64,000 nt of DNA from Kryptolebias marmoratus (lineage: Eukaryota; Chordata; Actinopteri; Cyprinodontiformes; Rivulidae), in contig NC_051437.1 of assembly GCF_001649575.2 (NCBI RefSeq), positions 21,219,685-21,283,684 on the forward strand, written 5' to 3'. Below the pieces are notes generated by a model, which searched no databases, had not been told where the DNA came from, and worked only from the letters and a program-made list of their open reading frames with translations. A program made the position numbers and the translations under genes. Of this stretch, positions 38,501-51,692 are shown one piece after another; positions within the stretch are counted from its first letter, which is position 1; each line of letters starts with the position of its first letter.

Positions 38501-38959
38501 TAGATCAAACAAAAAGAAACAATTCAAGCATCTTGCTCAGATAGTCATTTTAGAGGTGTTATTTAAAAGAAAAATAATTATTAGCAGTAGTGCAAAGAAT
38601 GAGAAACTGCACATTGAAGGGGTGACTAGCACAGTGAATTAACCCTTATATTAGACCAGATTTGTCATTAATCATGTTTTTTTACAAGCTGTATGTCCCC
38701 AGGACTCCAAGGAAAATCTGGTTCTTGTGTCCTGACCTTGCTCTTGCACCCAAGGGAATGCAAGAATGAAGTTCTCTCCTTTAGGATGTGATGGGCCTTC
38801 TTCTTGGTCTGCTGGGAAAAAAAAAAACAAAAAACGAAGAACTTGCAGAATGATGAGTAAAGGTTTTACAATATTGTAAGAATTCACAAGTGATTTGTGT
38901 TTTTTACTTTGAAAAGCATCAGTCGACATACAGAACGAACAGGAAGTGTGTGCAACATT
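33401..38959 (+). other. prdm16: prdm16 intron 2, segment b: no gene seen
   Basis: Intronic sequence with an (ATT)n microsatellite and a 20-base T run (37424-37443). Candidate regulatory blocks are 35930-36150 (GTGAAGTAATTTAGC, then GCGCGGCGAG and GAACAAAGTCC, a SOX-like core) and 37740-38110 (GCGAACCGTTGCCGG). The 168-codon minus-strand open frame at 35905-36411 has Arg/Lys- and His-rich text without a recognisable fold and is treated as a chance frame in GC-richer DNA. Confidence 0.55.
35515..35587. repeat. (ATT)n microsatellite
   Basis: About 24 uninterrupted TTA/ATT units, followed by GACAATAATATAATAATAAT, an imperfect continuation on the other phase. Confidence 0.97.
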
Positions 38960-39117
38960 CTCCAGCTTCCTCCCACAACTCAAAGACATGCATGTTGAGT
39001 TAATAGGTGACTCCGGTTGGCGTGGGTGGGAATGGTTTTCTGTGTCAATGCAATTGACTGGCGACCTGTCCAGGGTGTACCCCGCCTCTCGCTCATTGTC
39101 CACGGGGATAAGCACCA
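38960..39117 (+). mobile_element. Partial tRNA-headed SINE-like element, internal part
   Basis: Runs from CCAGCTTCCTCCCACAACTC through GACATGCATGTTGAGTTAA and GACTGGCGACCTGTCC to GTGTACCCCGCCTCTCGC. This is the inner part of a repeat family that is very common in teleosts, and it matches, in opposite orientation, the fuller copy at 62739-63136. The tRNA-like head and the 3' tail are missing here. Confidence 0.75.
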
Positions 39118-42100
39118 GATATGATGCACTGATTCATATTCTTATGACCCTCGCACTAAATCAGTATCCAATCAGTTTTTCTTTGTCTGAGCACTCCTTC
39201 TCCGCAGCATGGCTGTCATTAAGTGACTCATTTATGGCATCACAGGTAGGCCCACATCATAGCCTGCTGGTGGCTTTTAATGGGGAATGGAAATCTTTCT
39301 ACTGCACTGCAAGAAGAAGTAGCTGAGGCTATGCGACCCCTATAGTTTGGCACCACATTAGTGCCAAAAGACTCAGCAGTGAGTCTTTAACCTGAAGACG
39401 ACAGGGCCATGATTATGTTCTCTGCAGGGTAGACTTGGCCTAAAGACACTCAGCCCTGCACACAAAGGGACTTGCGTACAATGACTTACATAGACACCAG
39501 TATAATTATCAACATATCCTATATTAGATGGTTTTTAAATTTTAGTACAGATTATGATCCTGTCCACAATAAATCACATGATTCTATAACAGTAAGTACT
39601 GGTTTTATGAACGTTAGATTCTTTTATAATGAAGCTCTGCTTTTAGTTTCTGAGCTGTGAATACTAATTACCTTTGTTTACTCAAAGCAAAATAAGGCAG
39701 ATTCAGAATTTGATTGTTTTTAGTGTTCATCTGTCTAAATGGAACAATGGTAAAGTTTTTTTTCCTCTTTCTTTTTTACCATTAATGAACAGTTTTTATA
39801 CGAATGTGCTGATCATATCAGTCAGCCATGACATTATGATCAGGAATGATTAGGGCCTTAAAACTAGGTTTAATGGTCACCACTGCTCCATTTCATTCCC
39901 CAAAGTTGCTCTAGTTCTGTCAAGTCTCATCCTCATAGCGCTTATTCACTGTTTCTTTTCAGCAGAAAACAGAAGAACTTTTTCACTTTGGACCTGGCGT
40001 TTCTGATTTTGATGTTCTACCTCTGGCTTTGTTTACATTTGTAGATTATTTTACTGACTTAGTATCCATTGCTTGCTGAGACACTCTGAAGTGTACTCAT
40101 TAATGTTTGAATGTAAAAAAAACAACCCATAATTGTTGGGAACAAAACACAATTCCACTGATTTTACTCAGTCATTACAAATTATGTGGCAGACTTTTGG
40201 TAATGAACGATGGGCATTTAATGTTTTTTTTTTTTTATCATAGATGATACACATGTACAAAAAAAATCAAATCAAAAACATTGAAAAACTCCAAATTGTT
40301 TACAGCTAATATGGCTTTAAGACATCAGCATGTTGCAAATAAAAATTTGCCTGTTTGGCTAAGTCTGGCAGTTTGTATACATGTGGTGCCTGTAACATCG
40401 CTACCCCTTCAATATAATGATTGTATCAAGTCTCTATCTACATACTAACGTCTTCTCATTCTATCTCATTTGAACTCCCAAATATGCTGAGGTTCCAGTT
40501 ATATTCCCTTATCAAGCTTTCTATCTCACTTCACTTGCTTCAGTTTAACAGCCACTAGACACAGAATTAATTGCTGGAAAATTATCTCAGACATATATTC
40601 TCTTACACACATATGCACTAATACACGCATACTTTCTCAAAACTGTGTGTGGTCCCACCATCTCAGTCCACACTATGTTTTCTAACGCTTCATCAAATCC
40701 CATGATCAGGGTCTTGGACTTAAGACTAATCTTTTGAATTCCTCACTGTCTCAGACCTTTTTGTCTCATCAGAAGTTACTTTCACACTTTTTGACACTTT
40801 CGCCTCTTTGGTTTTCTTTGTAACATTTTACCTCTGTGTGACAACAGGGGTTTGGTTGTTTTCTTTCACATCTTCCTCTCTCTTTCTATTTTCTTGCCTC
40901 CTCTCATATTCCCCCTTTGCATAATTCAAATCAGAATTCCCATGTGAGTACCTTGCTCTTGACCTAGCTTAGAAAGCTCCTGATTGCTTTAATAGCAGTC
41001 CTTGGACCTGGAAGGTGGGTGTCTTTAAGGAACTCTAGTGAAAATGGTGTGTGTGCAAAGTGTACTACCAAGGGGTGGTTGATTAGAACTGACCTCAAGA
41101 GTGTCAGGAGAAAAAGAAGTGCAAAAATGCAAAGTGAGCGTGTGTGCTTGCATAATTGGGGCAGAGAGGAGTGCAGCAAGGTCAAATAGAACAAATGGTC
41201 AGTAGAGAGAACTCTATAAGTCTATAAAAACACACAAAAAGAGTCATCACATTTATATGCATGTTTAATGAGCAATGGTCAATTTGAGGTTAGAGAACAA
41301 AAAGGAAAATATGCACTTGGAGCTAAGGCCCAAAGTTAGTTTATAGTGACCTCAACAAATGGAAATAAATTAAGTGTGTAAAGTAGCATTACTTCAAACA
41401 GACTTTTTTTGTTTTTTTTGTTCGCTTGTTTGTTTGCTTTTTTACTTTTTACAAAAAAAGTTATAAAATACTATCTGATATGCCTGAGAGTATAACAGCA
41501 AGTTGACATGTTCTGCAAGAGGTACAAATATGCAAAAGGCTAAGTCTCTCAACAGCTGGATTGCCCTAGCATTAGCCACAGTCAGGAGCCCCTAAGTGAG
41601 CCAAGCTACAGCTGGGGTGAGGTCTGTCAAACCCAAAGATTAAGTTTGAATTAGGCTCACTATTCAAAGCTACTGAAAAGAGTTCCTGAGCCTCCTATTC
41701 TCTGCCAGCAAATTGGGAGGAAATCTGGCTATTGTGCAGAGTTTTGAAGAGGCTGGTGGTGAGGAGAGGGATTCACACTGTGCTTACCTATAAATGAGAG
41801 TGGAGACAAAGAGTCCTGGGACATCCAGGAGAGGCTTTGAAACCCTCTTGGCTAGAGATGAAGTAGTTCTGATGTGGACAACAGCAGTCAACAGTGTTCG
41901 GATAGATGCCAGTGTTCCAAGATAGATACTAAAAAGAACAAGGTTTAACTTGACTTGTCAATAACGGAAATTATATAAACCAGTAAAGTCAGATTATTAT
42001 TTTCTCCAGTTAACCATTATTACAGCAGTAGCAACAAACAACAATGTTGTTTATGTCAGAAATTCACACTGTTGACTTTAAAAGCACTACATATGAAGCT

Positions 42101-44100
42101 GAGCTTATTTAGCTCCATGATGAAGCTAAATTTAAATCACTTTTCTAATGGTGAAGATGATGATAGATAGACACAGATTGGTGTGTACTGATAACTCTGA
42201 TAACCTCTTATATGGAGTCTTGTGTATGAAAGAAGAGAAACTAAAAAGCAAACTAAAAATTCAGTTTTTCACCACACAAACATACATACATTTGCAATGT
42301 TGCTCAGCTGCTACCCTCTCTCCGATCAACACTGCAGCCTGGGGCTCTTCCGGAATCCCTCGCCCCAACAACAGTCCAATGCCCCTCCCCTGTGTGGACT
42401 ACCATACCAAATGCCACCCCTCTCTTCTTAATTTTGCTCCTTTCTCTGTGTGTGCCGCTCTTTCTCATTAATCAATGTCAGGCTGCCCAACAACAACGCT
42501 AGCATTCTTTTTCTGCCTGCCTCCTTCAGTTTCTTGTATATGTCATTGTGAACCTCCCCCTCCAACTTAATGGTGACCATCAACCTTTCACATGGCTGCA
42601 GAGTTGAAACCCAGACCGATTTTGCCTAAAAAAAAAAAAAGTTATTCGGCAACAGGAAGAAAATTCTTCTTTTTCTCCACATTTTTGTCAAACTAGGGCA
42701 TAAAAATAATGCCATGTCCAGTTGCATATATCTTTGGAGATAAGATGGATGGAGCCATCATGGGTGGTGTCATGTTGAGGTGAGGTTGATGGTAGCCATA
42801 CTCACATGCATGCTAACACAATAATCACTTGAATAAAAGACTCATACCTAAAGAGACCTTGAAATCAACACCAGGATTATGTGTGAATGTATCTATTTGG
42901 GCCATTGTCATTATATCTGTTGCCCATCTCCCATTTTGATCAGAAAACAAGTAAAGCCAATCACAGATACTCCTATTACTGATACCCTTTTGAACTACCT
43001 AATTATCCATGTTTACTTTGAGAAATTAGATGCTTCTCACATGAGCTTATTGGCAAACTTTTTACAAAAAAGCAGAAAACCACTGAATCAGCAGTAATTT
43101 GTATGCTTACAAGTCATTTATGTCTTTGTATTCTCTGTTGTTGTGCATCTTTATGTATTTATTTTACTAATGAAGAGTACACAACTTTCCAGATGCCTAG
43201 TAAATGGAGAAAACATTCAGTTAGGAAAGCAGGCAAGACAAGGCTCAAGTGACTTTTACAGAGTGGCTAGTTACCTAAAGGGTGAAAATGAGAGAACATA
43301 AGAAAGTCAACATGATGGAGACTTGCTCATACAGCTTGTTCACTCATTATTTTTATATTTCCCACTGAAATTCATTACAACTCTCTTCTTCATATCTCTA
43401 GCTCATACTGATCAGATTTCAGGATCACATGTTTATTCTCTCTTCATGAGCACAAACACATTTAAACAAATGACACAAATGTAGTCCTACAGAAGTCCAG
43501 TCATTTACCTTCTCAACCCAAAGCCAGTCTTTTCTTCTCTGTCAGTGATTGCTCCAACTTTAACCTGTCAACCTTACCTGCAGACCATGTCATAATCACA
43601 TTTATACAAACAGACACACTCACTGTTACTTCCTCTGAGACCCTTTACCTCCAGGCTGCAAGTGTTGGAGTGTAAAAAAAATGAATGGATAGATGGATCG
43701 GTAAAAGGGCACAGAAAGAGGTAGAGAACAAGGAGTGCAGAACAGACACTGAGCAGTAAATTACTTTGCCAATCAATCTTCCCCCTAGGTACCCATGATG
43801 AAAGCTGTCCAAACTTTCCCCAAGAACTAAGTAACCCTACTACAATTTGTCAGTGGAGAGCTAGGAAAAAGGATTGACAAACAAGTGGCAAGATTAAATG
43901 TTGCTGGAAGGAGAATGCAAAGGAGAATAAAAGACAAATCCAGAGGTCAAAGTCAAGAGAAAATGTGTTGCATGTGTGGAGGAAGTTGAGTTGCAGAATT
44001 TGTGTTGAAGAAACACAAGAGATGTGCAGTGGGCATGGAAAGAGGTATTCAGACAGTGAACACAGTCGTTAAGGAAGATTTGCACTGAGGAATGCATCCT
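39118..44100 (+). other. prdm16: prdm16 intron 2, segment c: no gene seen
   Basis: Directly after the SINE fragment lies a candidate regulatory block (39118-39440) with GTCATTAAGTGACTCATTTATGG-like text and paired inverted repeats. Other balanced blocks are 41540-41710 and 42290-42640 (CTCATTAATCAATGTCAGG). The remainder is AT-rich intron with A and T runs. No exon or RNA gene recognised. Confidence 0.5.
39346..39388. promoter_or_regulatory. Two adjacent perfect inverted repeats
   Basis: TTTGGCAC (39346-39353) pairs with GTGCCAAA (39361-39368). Immediately after, AAAGACTCA (39367-39375) pairs with TGAGTCTTT (39380-39388) around a GCAG loop. The first resembles a widely spaced NFI pair; ACTCAGCA within the second resembles a MAF/AP-1 half-site. 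Function is inferred. Confidence 0.4.
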
Positions 44101-44147
44101 ATTCTCAGTTTGGGTTCAGTAGTTTCTGACACACACCCATACATGCA

Positions 44148-44182
44148 CCCCCCCCCCCACACACNNNNNNNNNNNNNNNCCC

Positions 44183-44225
<43 letters not shown>
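44148..44225. repeat. Poly-C/(CA)n low-complexity tract with assembly gap
   Basis: An 11-base C run and ACACAC lead into 15 N at 44165-44179, followed by 20 C and about 13 AC units. The gap lies wholly in low-complexity sequence, and the N count is probably a placeholder or unresolved base calls, so real length here is unknown. Confidence 0.95.
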
Positions 44226-44230
<5 letters not shown>

Positions 44231-47200
44231 TTTCTGTACCTAAAAAATTCTTGTATTTTAACTCTCAAAAACTACTATATTTAAACTTTTATGCTGACCA
44301 TTTGTGCTCCTTCAAAGCTGTCAGACCCCACAAATACAATAAAGCAACCCACTCCCTAAGGTCCCCTTTAACCCCTCACACTTACACACATAGCACACAC
44401 ACCTTGACTCAAGGGTCTTCATGGGTAGCAAGACAAGGAGACATACTGTGAATCAAAACATAGAAGTTTACAATGATCTTAGAATGCCAGGAACTACAGC
44501 TGCCTAAAATACATGAAAACACTTTAACTTTATAGTATTCTTTTTGTAGCAATGCTGACAAAAAGTGCAGGGTCCCCAACATCAGAAAAGCAAAGAACCC
44601 AAGATACAAACACTTATATGCAACCTCATCCACCAAAGGAACATCCTTGTTTTGTGGCAAGTTTTAGAACATCTCTGCTGAAAACAGAAAGGGGAGAGTG
44701 AGAGCTGTTGAGAATGTTAATTTGGTAATTTGCTGTTTTAAATAAGCAGTGGAGGCATGATGTTGGTGTACTAAAGGCAGCACACACAGTCAATGCATTT
44801 GTATGTTGGGAGAGGGGGAGGTTGTGAAAGAAAGAGGGGATAATTCTTGGTGACAACATCTAGCTTAGTGATGTAGATGACTTCCAACCAAGTTATTTTT
44901 CTTCAAGAGAATTGGGCAAAAATACCATGACGGTTTGAGAGCAAAACGTGCCCCATGCCCAAAGAAGGTATTAAGATGTCTCTGATACATGTCTGCCTTC
45001 CTCCTCCTCTCCCTTGTGTCTCTCAGTCACTCTCCCTCTCACTCCTAAATCTGGGATGGAGGCCAAGTGCCACCAAGGACACCAAGGCTAATAAATCATC
45101 CTCATTTCAACATCTGTCCAGCCCCAATTGGCTGCCCACTGCCGTCACCCCACCCCTTGTGAAGATGGGTCTTTGGTTTTATTCCTCTTTAAGCATCCCT
45201 CCATACTCCCCGAGTGACACCCCTTCCAAAGTCTGACAAAACATCTATTGTCCCATGCCCAAGTGAAGAAGAGACCCTCTTTTCCCCACTTTGACAAAAG
45301 ACGTCTGAAGCCAAGATGGGGCTGCCAGCCGAGATGCCTGGGACCCGGCAGGGGTGCCCCCTCTCCCCTTTCTACTCTTCTCCCGCCCTCTGGTTCATCC
45401 ATCCCTCATTCTCACTCTCTTTTTTACTTTTAATACTCCCCTCCTGTGGGGTCACTCACTCAGCTCGCATCCCACCCTTTTCATGGTGCTGAACTCTCAG
45501 CCTCACATAAAGACATCAAGTGACAGCAGTGAGAGAAAACAGCCAGATTTGGCAGAAAGAGATATTCGACATGGCTGTCAGTGGCCATTCTGTGTGTCTT
45601 TTGTTCCCTTAGATGTAGTTGAAATAGATAAACAGTCATAGGCTGAAAAGCAGGGATCAGAAGCTTGTTGCATTTATTCATATCAAACCAAAAAAAGAGG
45701 CAAAAACCTGCTGCTGCCAATTAAGAAGAATGAGACAAAACCTAATTCACAGTGTTTAGATTTGTTTTTTGTGACTGAGGCCAAAACTAAGCTTTTCAGT
45801 GGCCTTCTGTGGTTTGCTGTAAGGATGTATGTATGTATGTCTTTGTTGGTTTCTTTATGAGGCTGAGATGATTTAGGAAATTGTCTCATGATTCAAAAAA
45901 CACTCCTGCCACATTTACTCACAGAACTTAATTTACTGTGAATGCAAATTACTTTTTCCCAGCACCTCTAACTTACCGCAACAACAATGCATGGGTCATG
46001 CTGCAGCCATATTCACAAGACTGTGTGCATTTAAAATGGTAAAAAAAAATATTACTGTACAATTTTACAAACAATAAGTTGCATATTTTGCTGTTTCTTT
46101 TTGTGCATTGCAACTGTGCAATAAAAAAAATGTTTTATGACACAAGCTACATGGCATTTTTATCCATCACTATTACAAAAATTCCTAATTGTTGACCGAC
46201 ATTTTGCCTCCTGTCCTAGTGTTTACTGGTGTGTTTTAATCCTTAAAACTTAAATTTATGCAAATGTTTTCATTTTCCTGAAACTGCTCAAGCAGGGAAG
46301 AACATTTACCAAAAAGGCCCTGTGATAAATTAGGCAATTAGGGTTAGTGGCATTTTTTGTTTCATATTTTATTCTAAATTATGTAGATAGAGGCACTGTA
46401 ATTAATGTTTGTGTGTGTGTTAGATTCATTATGCATGGAAATGTATTTGCCTCTAATTTAGAGTTTTGAGTGTTAGCTCAAAAACACATAGTGAGTTACG
46501 ATGGGAAAACACCTCCAAAAAATGTTTTTCTCTATGTTCAATTTTTACTAAACTTGCCATTTGTAACCTCACATCAAATAAAATTATTCAGTGAGAAAAC
46601 AACATGTATTTTGATACAATAAAAAATTATATCATTAGATTTTCCACTTTATAGTGAATCATATATCTTTACAGTTCTTTTTCCTCTCTTCAAAACGTTT
46701 TGATTTCCAATTAGCCACTGAGAAGACAGGCTAATTTACCGCAGCATGCAAGCGCTTGATGTCTCAATCTGCCGGGTGTCAGCACTGTGAAAAGAGGGAC
46801 TCTATACACACACACTTAGTGAGACAGAAGCCAGTAAGGAAAAATGCTCTACTGGGCATTAGAATTAAGATCTATATGAAAAGAATAAGTATTAATGAAG
46901 TAGACAAACTAAGAAAGCACACTTAAAAACTTTTTTTTTTACTAAGGCACATGAGCAGCAGGACAAACAGCAGCTCAGTAGTGGCCCCAGATTGACTTGT
47001 CTCAGAGTGGACAGCCAGCCAGCTCCTCCACACAACAACCACATTGTCCGCTGCCCCAACGAGCTGGAGCCTGGCTCTACTCCTCAGGGGGCTGCCTTAG
47101 ATGAACACATTATGGATACATGTTAGCTTTGGCTCAACTCTCTGAGTAATGTGTGAGGCACTGAGAGGAAGAAAGACAGAGGAAGGAAGGAGGAGATGAG

Positions 47201-50193
47201 AAATGAAATGCATATGGATGTTTTTGAAAGCTACAGAATGGATAAACCTATCCAACAGCTTAACAGCCTCTAAAAACAATCATGAAGGGAAATTTATTTT
47301 ATTTTTTTAAGTGAGTTGTGTGAAGTACTTATGAGTAGTTTGCATTTAACCTGAGGCCAACAACAGTTTGATATAACAGTGGTGTGTTTACGGCTCAAAA
47401 TGCAGACTCAGGAGATGGGAAACCAAGTCAAAATTTAAACTTTAATAAACAAATGTGCTAACAAAGCAGCAAAAGATAAATTTGACATTCTTTACGGAAG
47501 CACACTGAATCAGGCTAGAAAACAGCCACAGTAAGATCTGACCATGAACTAGAAAACCAGAGGTCTATTTATATAGGGAGGAGTGATTACTGGATGAGAA
47601 GCAGGTGAGTTGCTGAGCAGATGACGAGCAGGTGTGGAAGGTGCTGAGGAACCAAAGGAGCTGTGCAAAACAATGGGTAGGGAACTTGGAAAATAAATTA
47701 CCTCAGAATACAATGAACCCAGAGACCAGCCAACAACTCCAATAGTCAAATGACAGCAATGGATAGATAGCAAATTAAAAATAAAAGCACTGACAGTTTT
47801 CTGAACCTTTATCTTTGGTTACAGAGATCTTTGGTTTTGTAAGCTAGTAGTTTTAGATTTAGTCTTCTGTTGAGAAAATGTTGCTGAATGTTATCGTCTT
47901 CTGTTTAGGCAACCTGCTTGTCCTCAAGGGAAACCTAAAAAAACTGCTGGGTCCTTGTGTTGTGCAATGGTCACTCCCAAATGGCCTAGCTAGATGACAT
48001 AAAAAATAGAGGTTTCTGTCATTCTTCAGAAATCAGAGCAACATTACTGATTTCAATGCATCGGAATTCCAGCTGAAGTTAAATATGCAAGTATCCCCCC
48101 TAAAAATGTTGTTTTTGCTTTAGCTCTTCACTTGTATTAGCCACAGGCATGCTAACTGACAGTCCTCACTCTGTGCATCTGTAGCAAGTCCCTTATTCAC
48201 TTAGGAGTCATCACCAGCCACAGTTCTTATCTTGCCCAGGAGATAACACACTGTTAACAACAATAATGTGCAGCGCAAAGGAGCCACTGGAGCTGCCACT
48301 GTCAGGGTGAGTAAGTGAGGTCAAGGACATTTATCACCTGATGACGATGCACCAAATGCACCCCAGCTCTACTTTGTCATCCTCACACTCTAACACAATA
48401 CTTTTCCTGATTTCTCATTGGATTCTGTTGTCTATCGTTTTAGCTTTGCTTTAATTCTCTCCTTTCCAGTTTTACCATTGTGGGGTGAAGAAAAGGAGTT
48501 GAACAGCAATGAACTGCACCTTCTCTCATGTGCCTGAGGGAAAACGCTGGTGTTATTTTAAAAATTACACTGTTAAAGATTAATGTAAGGCCCAAGGAGT
48601 GTGTCATCATTCCTTAACGACAGAGGCTGAGACGCAGAATAAAGCCGGCACTGCGTTCTGCTCCTCAGGCCAAGGACAGATAATTCACCTCTCACCAAGC
48701 TCACAAATGCTCTCTCCTGCTTTGTACAACAATGCTCTTGCAAAATCATTTATTTTATTTGCTATTGCAAATTCTAAAATCTACATCCTTCTTCTTGTTA
48801 TTTTTGAGTTTGTTATTGCAATAAACCAGTGTAAAAATGAAGAACGGCACACGCTCCGGCTTTGCAGTTACAATAACAACAGGAAAATGAGTGAAGGTGG
48901 TATTTGCAAACATTTTCCTTGCTGATTGCTCTCGTTAGATGACTAATGGAAAGTCCCATAGCCAAGTTGTGACCATGAAGCACCCCCCATAAAGTCATTT
49001 GTCATCATCCCACAGACAAGCCAGACAGACAGACAGCTATAAACTTGGGTTCAGAGGCTAAGACAGCGCATCCTATCTGTACATATCAAGCCTTTGTTAT
49101 TCCAACGGCCAGGATAATGGAGATAGCTGCATATCAAAACTAAAACTGGTATCACAGACAGCACTGAAGACACTGATAGCAGTTGTTCACTGCTGATGAT
49201 GCCAGTGATAAAAACCTGTGAGGTCTAATGACTCCTTTGGACAGAGGATACTATGCTGAAGGTTTTTACTGATAACAAAAGAGATCGATAAGCCACAGAA
49301 CATCAATCTTAGTGACAAACATAGTTGCAGCTTCACACTAATAGGGTTGTAAAGAATGTTCACTTTATATCACTCAGCTAATAAACTAATTTGTGATGAG
49401 CCCGAAGTTCAACTGAAACAAGATATTGAGATAATTTTTCTGTCTAAAAGAAATTAACTGTTTTGTGAATTTATTATATTCAGGATAATTAATCCTAACA
49501 TGTCACTTATTAAAAGACTGATCAAACTTTGAATAGTCAGATATTGAAACACTGTCAGGTATTTGTACCCCAAGTCCACTGTTTGAAACAAAGATTCCAT
49601 TTAGTGCTTTAAGATAAGCAGTGGCATCATATTGTTGCTTTTGCAAGATCTTTACCGCATATTCTTTTGAGGTATGAAATCAGCCCTCAAATGATCAAAG
49701 TCAGTAACGTTTTAACTCATGGTGCCTTCTAAATGTAATAACATCAGACAGTGGCATTTGTACAAGAGAGTGGATCTGTTACATTATCTCTACTTCAGTA
49801 TATCTTCTTCAAAGAGTCTTCAAGGCCAAAGATGTTACTTTATCATTTTCAAGAAGGAATGAACAGTTAGATTTTCCCACCTAAAGCAGGTTTCATGGCC
49901 AGTCATACAGCTAACTATCAGAGAAACAGGAAAGTAGTGAATCATGCTATTTCAGTGGTCTAGGACACTGCAGCCATAATCGATTTCATTAGCTGTATAA
50001 ATCATGACAGCTTGACATTTATTGTGGAGGTGATAGGTTTATTCTATGGACTTGGCGACAGCTCCTCTGGTGATAAATGTTGCTATCTTTTCAGAGCAAG
50101 CACAAAAAAGACAGGAAAAGAACGCAAGAAATCTGAAACAGTTACTGCGTGGCAAAAGATTTGTTCATAAATAAATCCTTCATGCTAAATACT

Positions 50194-50194
<1 letters not shown>
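44226..50194 (+). other. prdm16: prdm16 intron 2, segment d: no gene seen
   Basis: Intron with one probable dispersed repeat (47.38-47.78 kb). Candidate regulatory blocks are 45040-45330 (GGCTAATAAATCATCC, CCCCAATTGGCTGCC), 46690-46800 (CAATTAGCCACTGAG, GCGCTTGATG), 48240-48380 (GAGGTCAAGGACA, nuclear-receptor-like), 48595-48850 and 49000-49140. In the fourth, TTATTGCAATAA at about 48812-48823 is a 12-base palindrome. Confidence 0.5.
47380..47780. repeat. Probable degraded interspersed repeat, family not named
   Basis: Wording such as AAACTTTAATAAACAAATG, ACCATGAACTAGAAAACC, GGTCTATTTATATAGGGAGG, GCAGGTGAGTTGCTGAGCAG and GGAACCAAAGGAGC resembles a dispersed sequence I recognise from other fish genomes. 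No terminal repeats or open frame are visible; edges are approximate. Confidence 0.45.

Positions 50195-50241
<47 letters not shown>
50195..50241. repeat. (TA)n microsatellite
   Basis: About 23 uninterrupted TA units, the longest TA run in the window. Confidence 0.97.
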
Positions 50242-50243
<2 letters not shown>

Positions 50244-51666
50244 TGATTTGTCTTTTTGTACTTTTTTATTTTTGAACTTTTATTTATTTTTCTGATAAAT
50301 TCTCAAGCTTGGTCACTTGAAAAATTATTTCCCATATAATCTGTCCATAAAAACATCTAGCAAGTTACAGCTGTAATGTTCATTATTCGTTTTTTTGTCT
50401 GAAAAACAGTAGAAGCTATCATGCAACAATTTGTATTGTATTTAACAGTTTAAGTACCTAATGTCTGATGACTTTGCTGAATCTGAAAACAAATAGTCAT
50501 CATGATTCATGGGGTGATTATATGTATTCAGTAATCAACTTATTTTTTCTTTGCAAAAGACCAATGCAAAATCTCTGGCCACAGCAGCTAAAGAAAGCAT
50601 TTATAGCCTGTATCTCCAGACATTATCTTTTGGCAGTAGCAGTTGTCTTAACTGCTCTGGTCTTTATGTTTCCACTGTGTAAATAATCTGATGGGCCACC
50701 AAAAGAAATCACAAGGATAAACAGCACACAAGTTGCAGTCCATTTGTTTTACACAAATCCTTTCTGTGCTGTATCAGCCCATCATACTCAAAATAATTGC
50801 AGCCATCAGGACTATTAAGATCCCATTATTTTTTTGGTATTTATTTCAAAGACGTAAGTTGTAACTGCATTTGATGTTATCCCTGGAAAAGATTTTTACA
50901 TTACTTGCTTGTGATCTTGTAGAATGCTGAATTAATCAAGTAGAACAGAAAACAGTCTTTATTCCTTGTGGGTCTATTTCCATAAAGAAAAGGATAGTTC
51001 CATGTTTAACTAATACATCATTTCATTAATTGCTTCAGTTTAACCCTCCCCTGGCCTTCAGGTCAAATGGACTCGAAGGCCACGGGCTTCTCTTCCTCTT
51101 TTCAGTGACAAAGGCTTCAAGAGGGTTAAAGACATGTTGAGACATGTTGTCTGGTTAAAAGCAGCCAAAAAACACAGACTACTAGTCAAACAAAGAGTGT
51201 CTCATGAGGATCTGTTTTCTTTCTTTGTATAATTTTGTCATATACACTCTAAAACTTTCTAGTTTGTCCTATATCTAAGTTCCATGTCTTGCCTTTAAAT
51301 AGAAGATTTAAAAAAATACGTCTCACCACTCTACTAGAGTTTTTACATTGAAGACATGTTGAATGTGTTTGATAATTGGTCAGCACAACTGATACTTCTG
51401 TAACTTTTTTGCAGTGTATGTGAAATTTGTCACCAGAAGGTGCATCAGATCGAACTCAAATTTCCACCATGCTACACGTAGACAAATACGTACTCTTGTA
51501 ATGAACATCATCCTTGTTTGTTTATTTATTGGAATAATTTTGTCATTCGACATGGTTTTAGCCTTCTCAGGCATTATCATTGTCCTTTTATATAGAAACT
51601 GACCTCTCTATAAACCTTTAGCAGCTCAAAGAAAGCCCCTACTTGTCCTATCCACAACCCATATAC

Positions 51667-51692
51667 AGGCTAAGTGCATGTGCACTTAGCCT
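51667..51692. repeat. 26-bp near-perfect palindrome
   Basis: AGGCTAAGTGCA and TGCACTTAGCCT are exact inverted copies, 12 bases each, separated only by TG. Could form a cruciform or a symmetric protein site. Confidence 0.9.
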
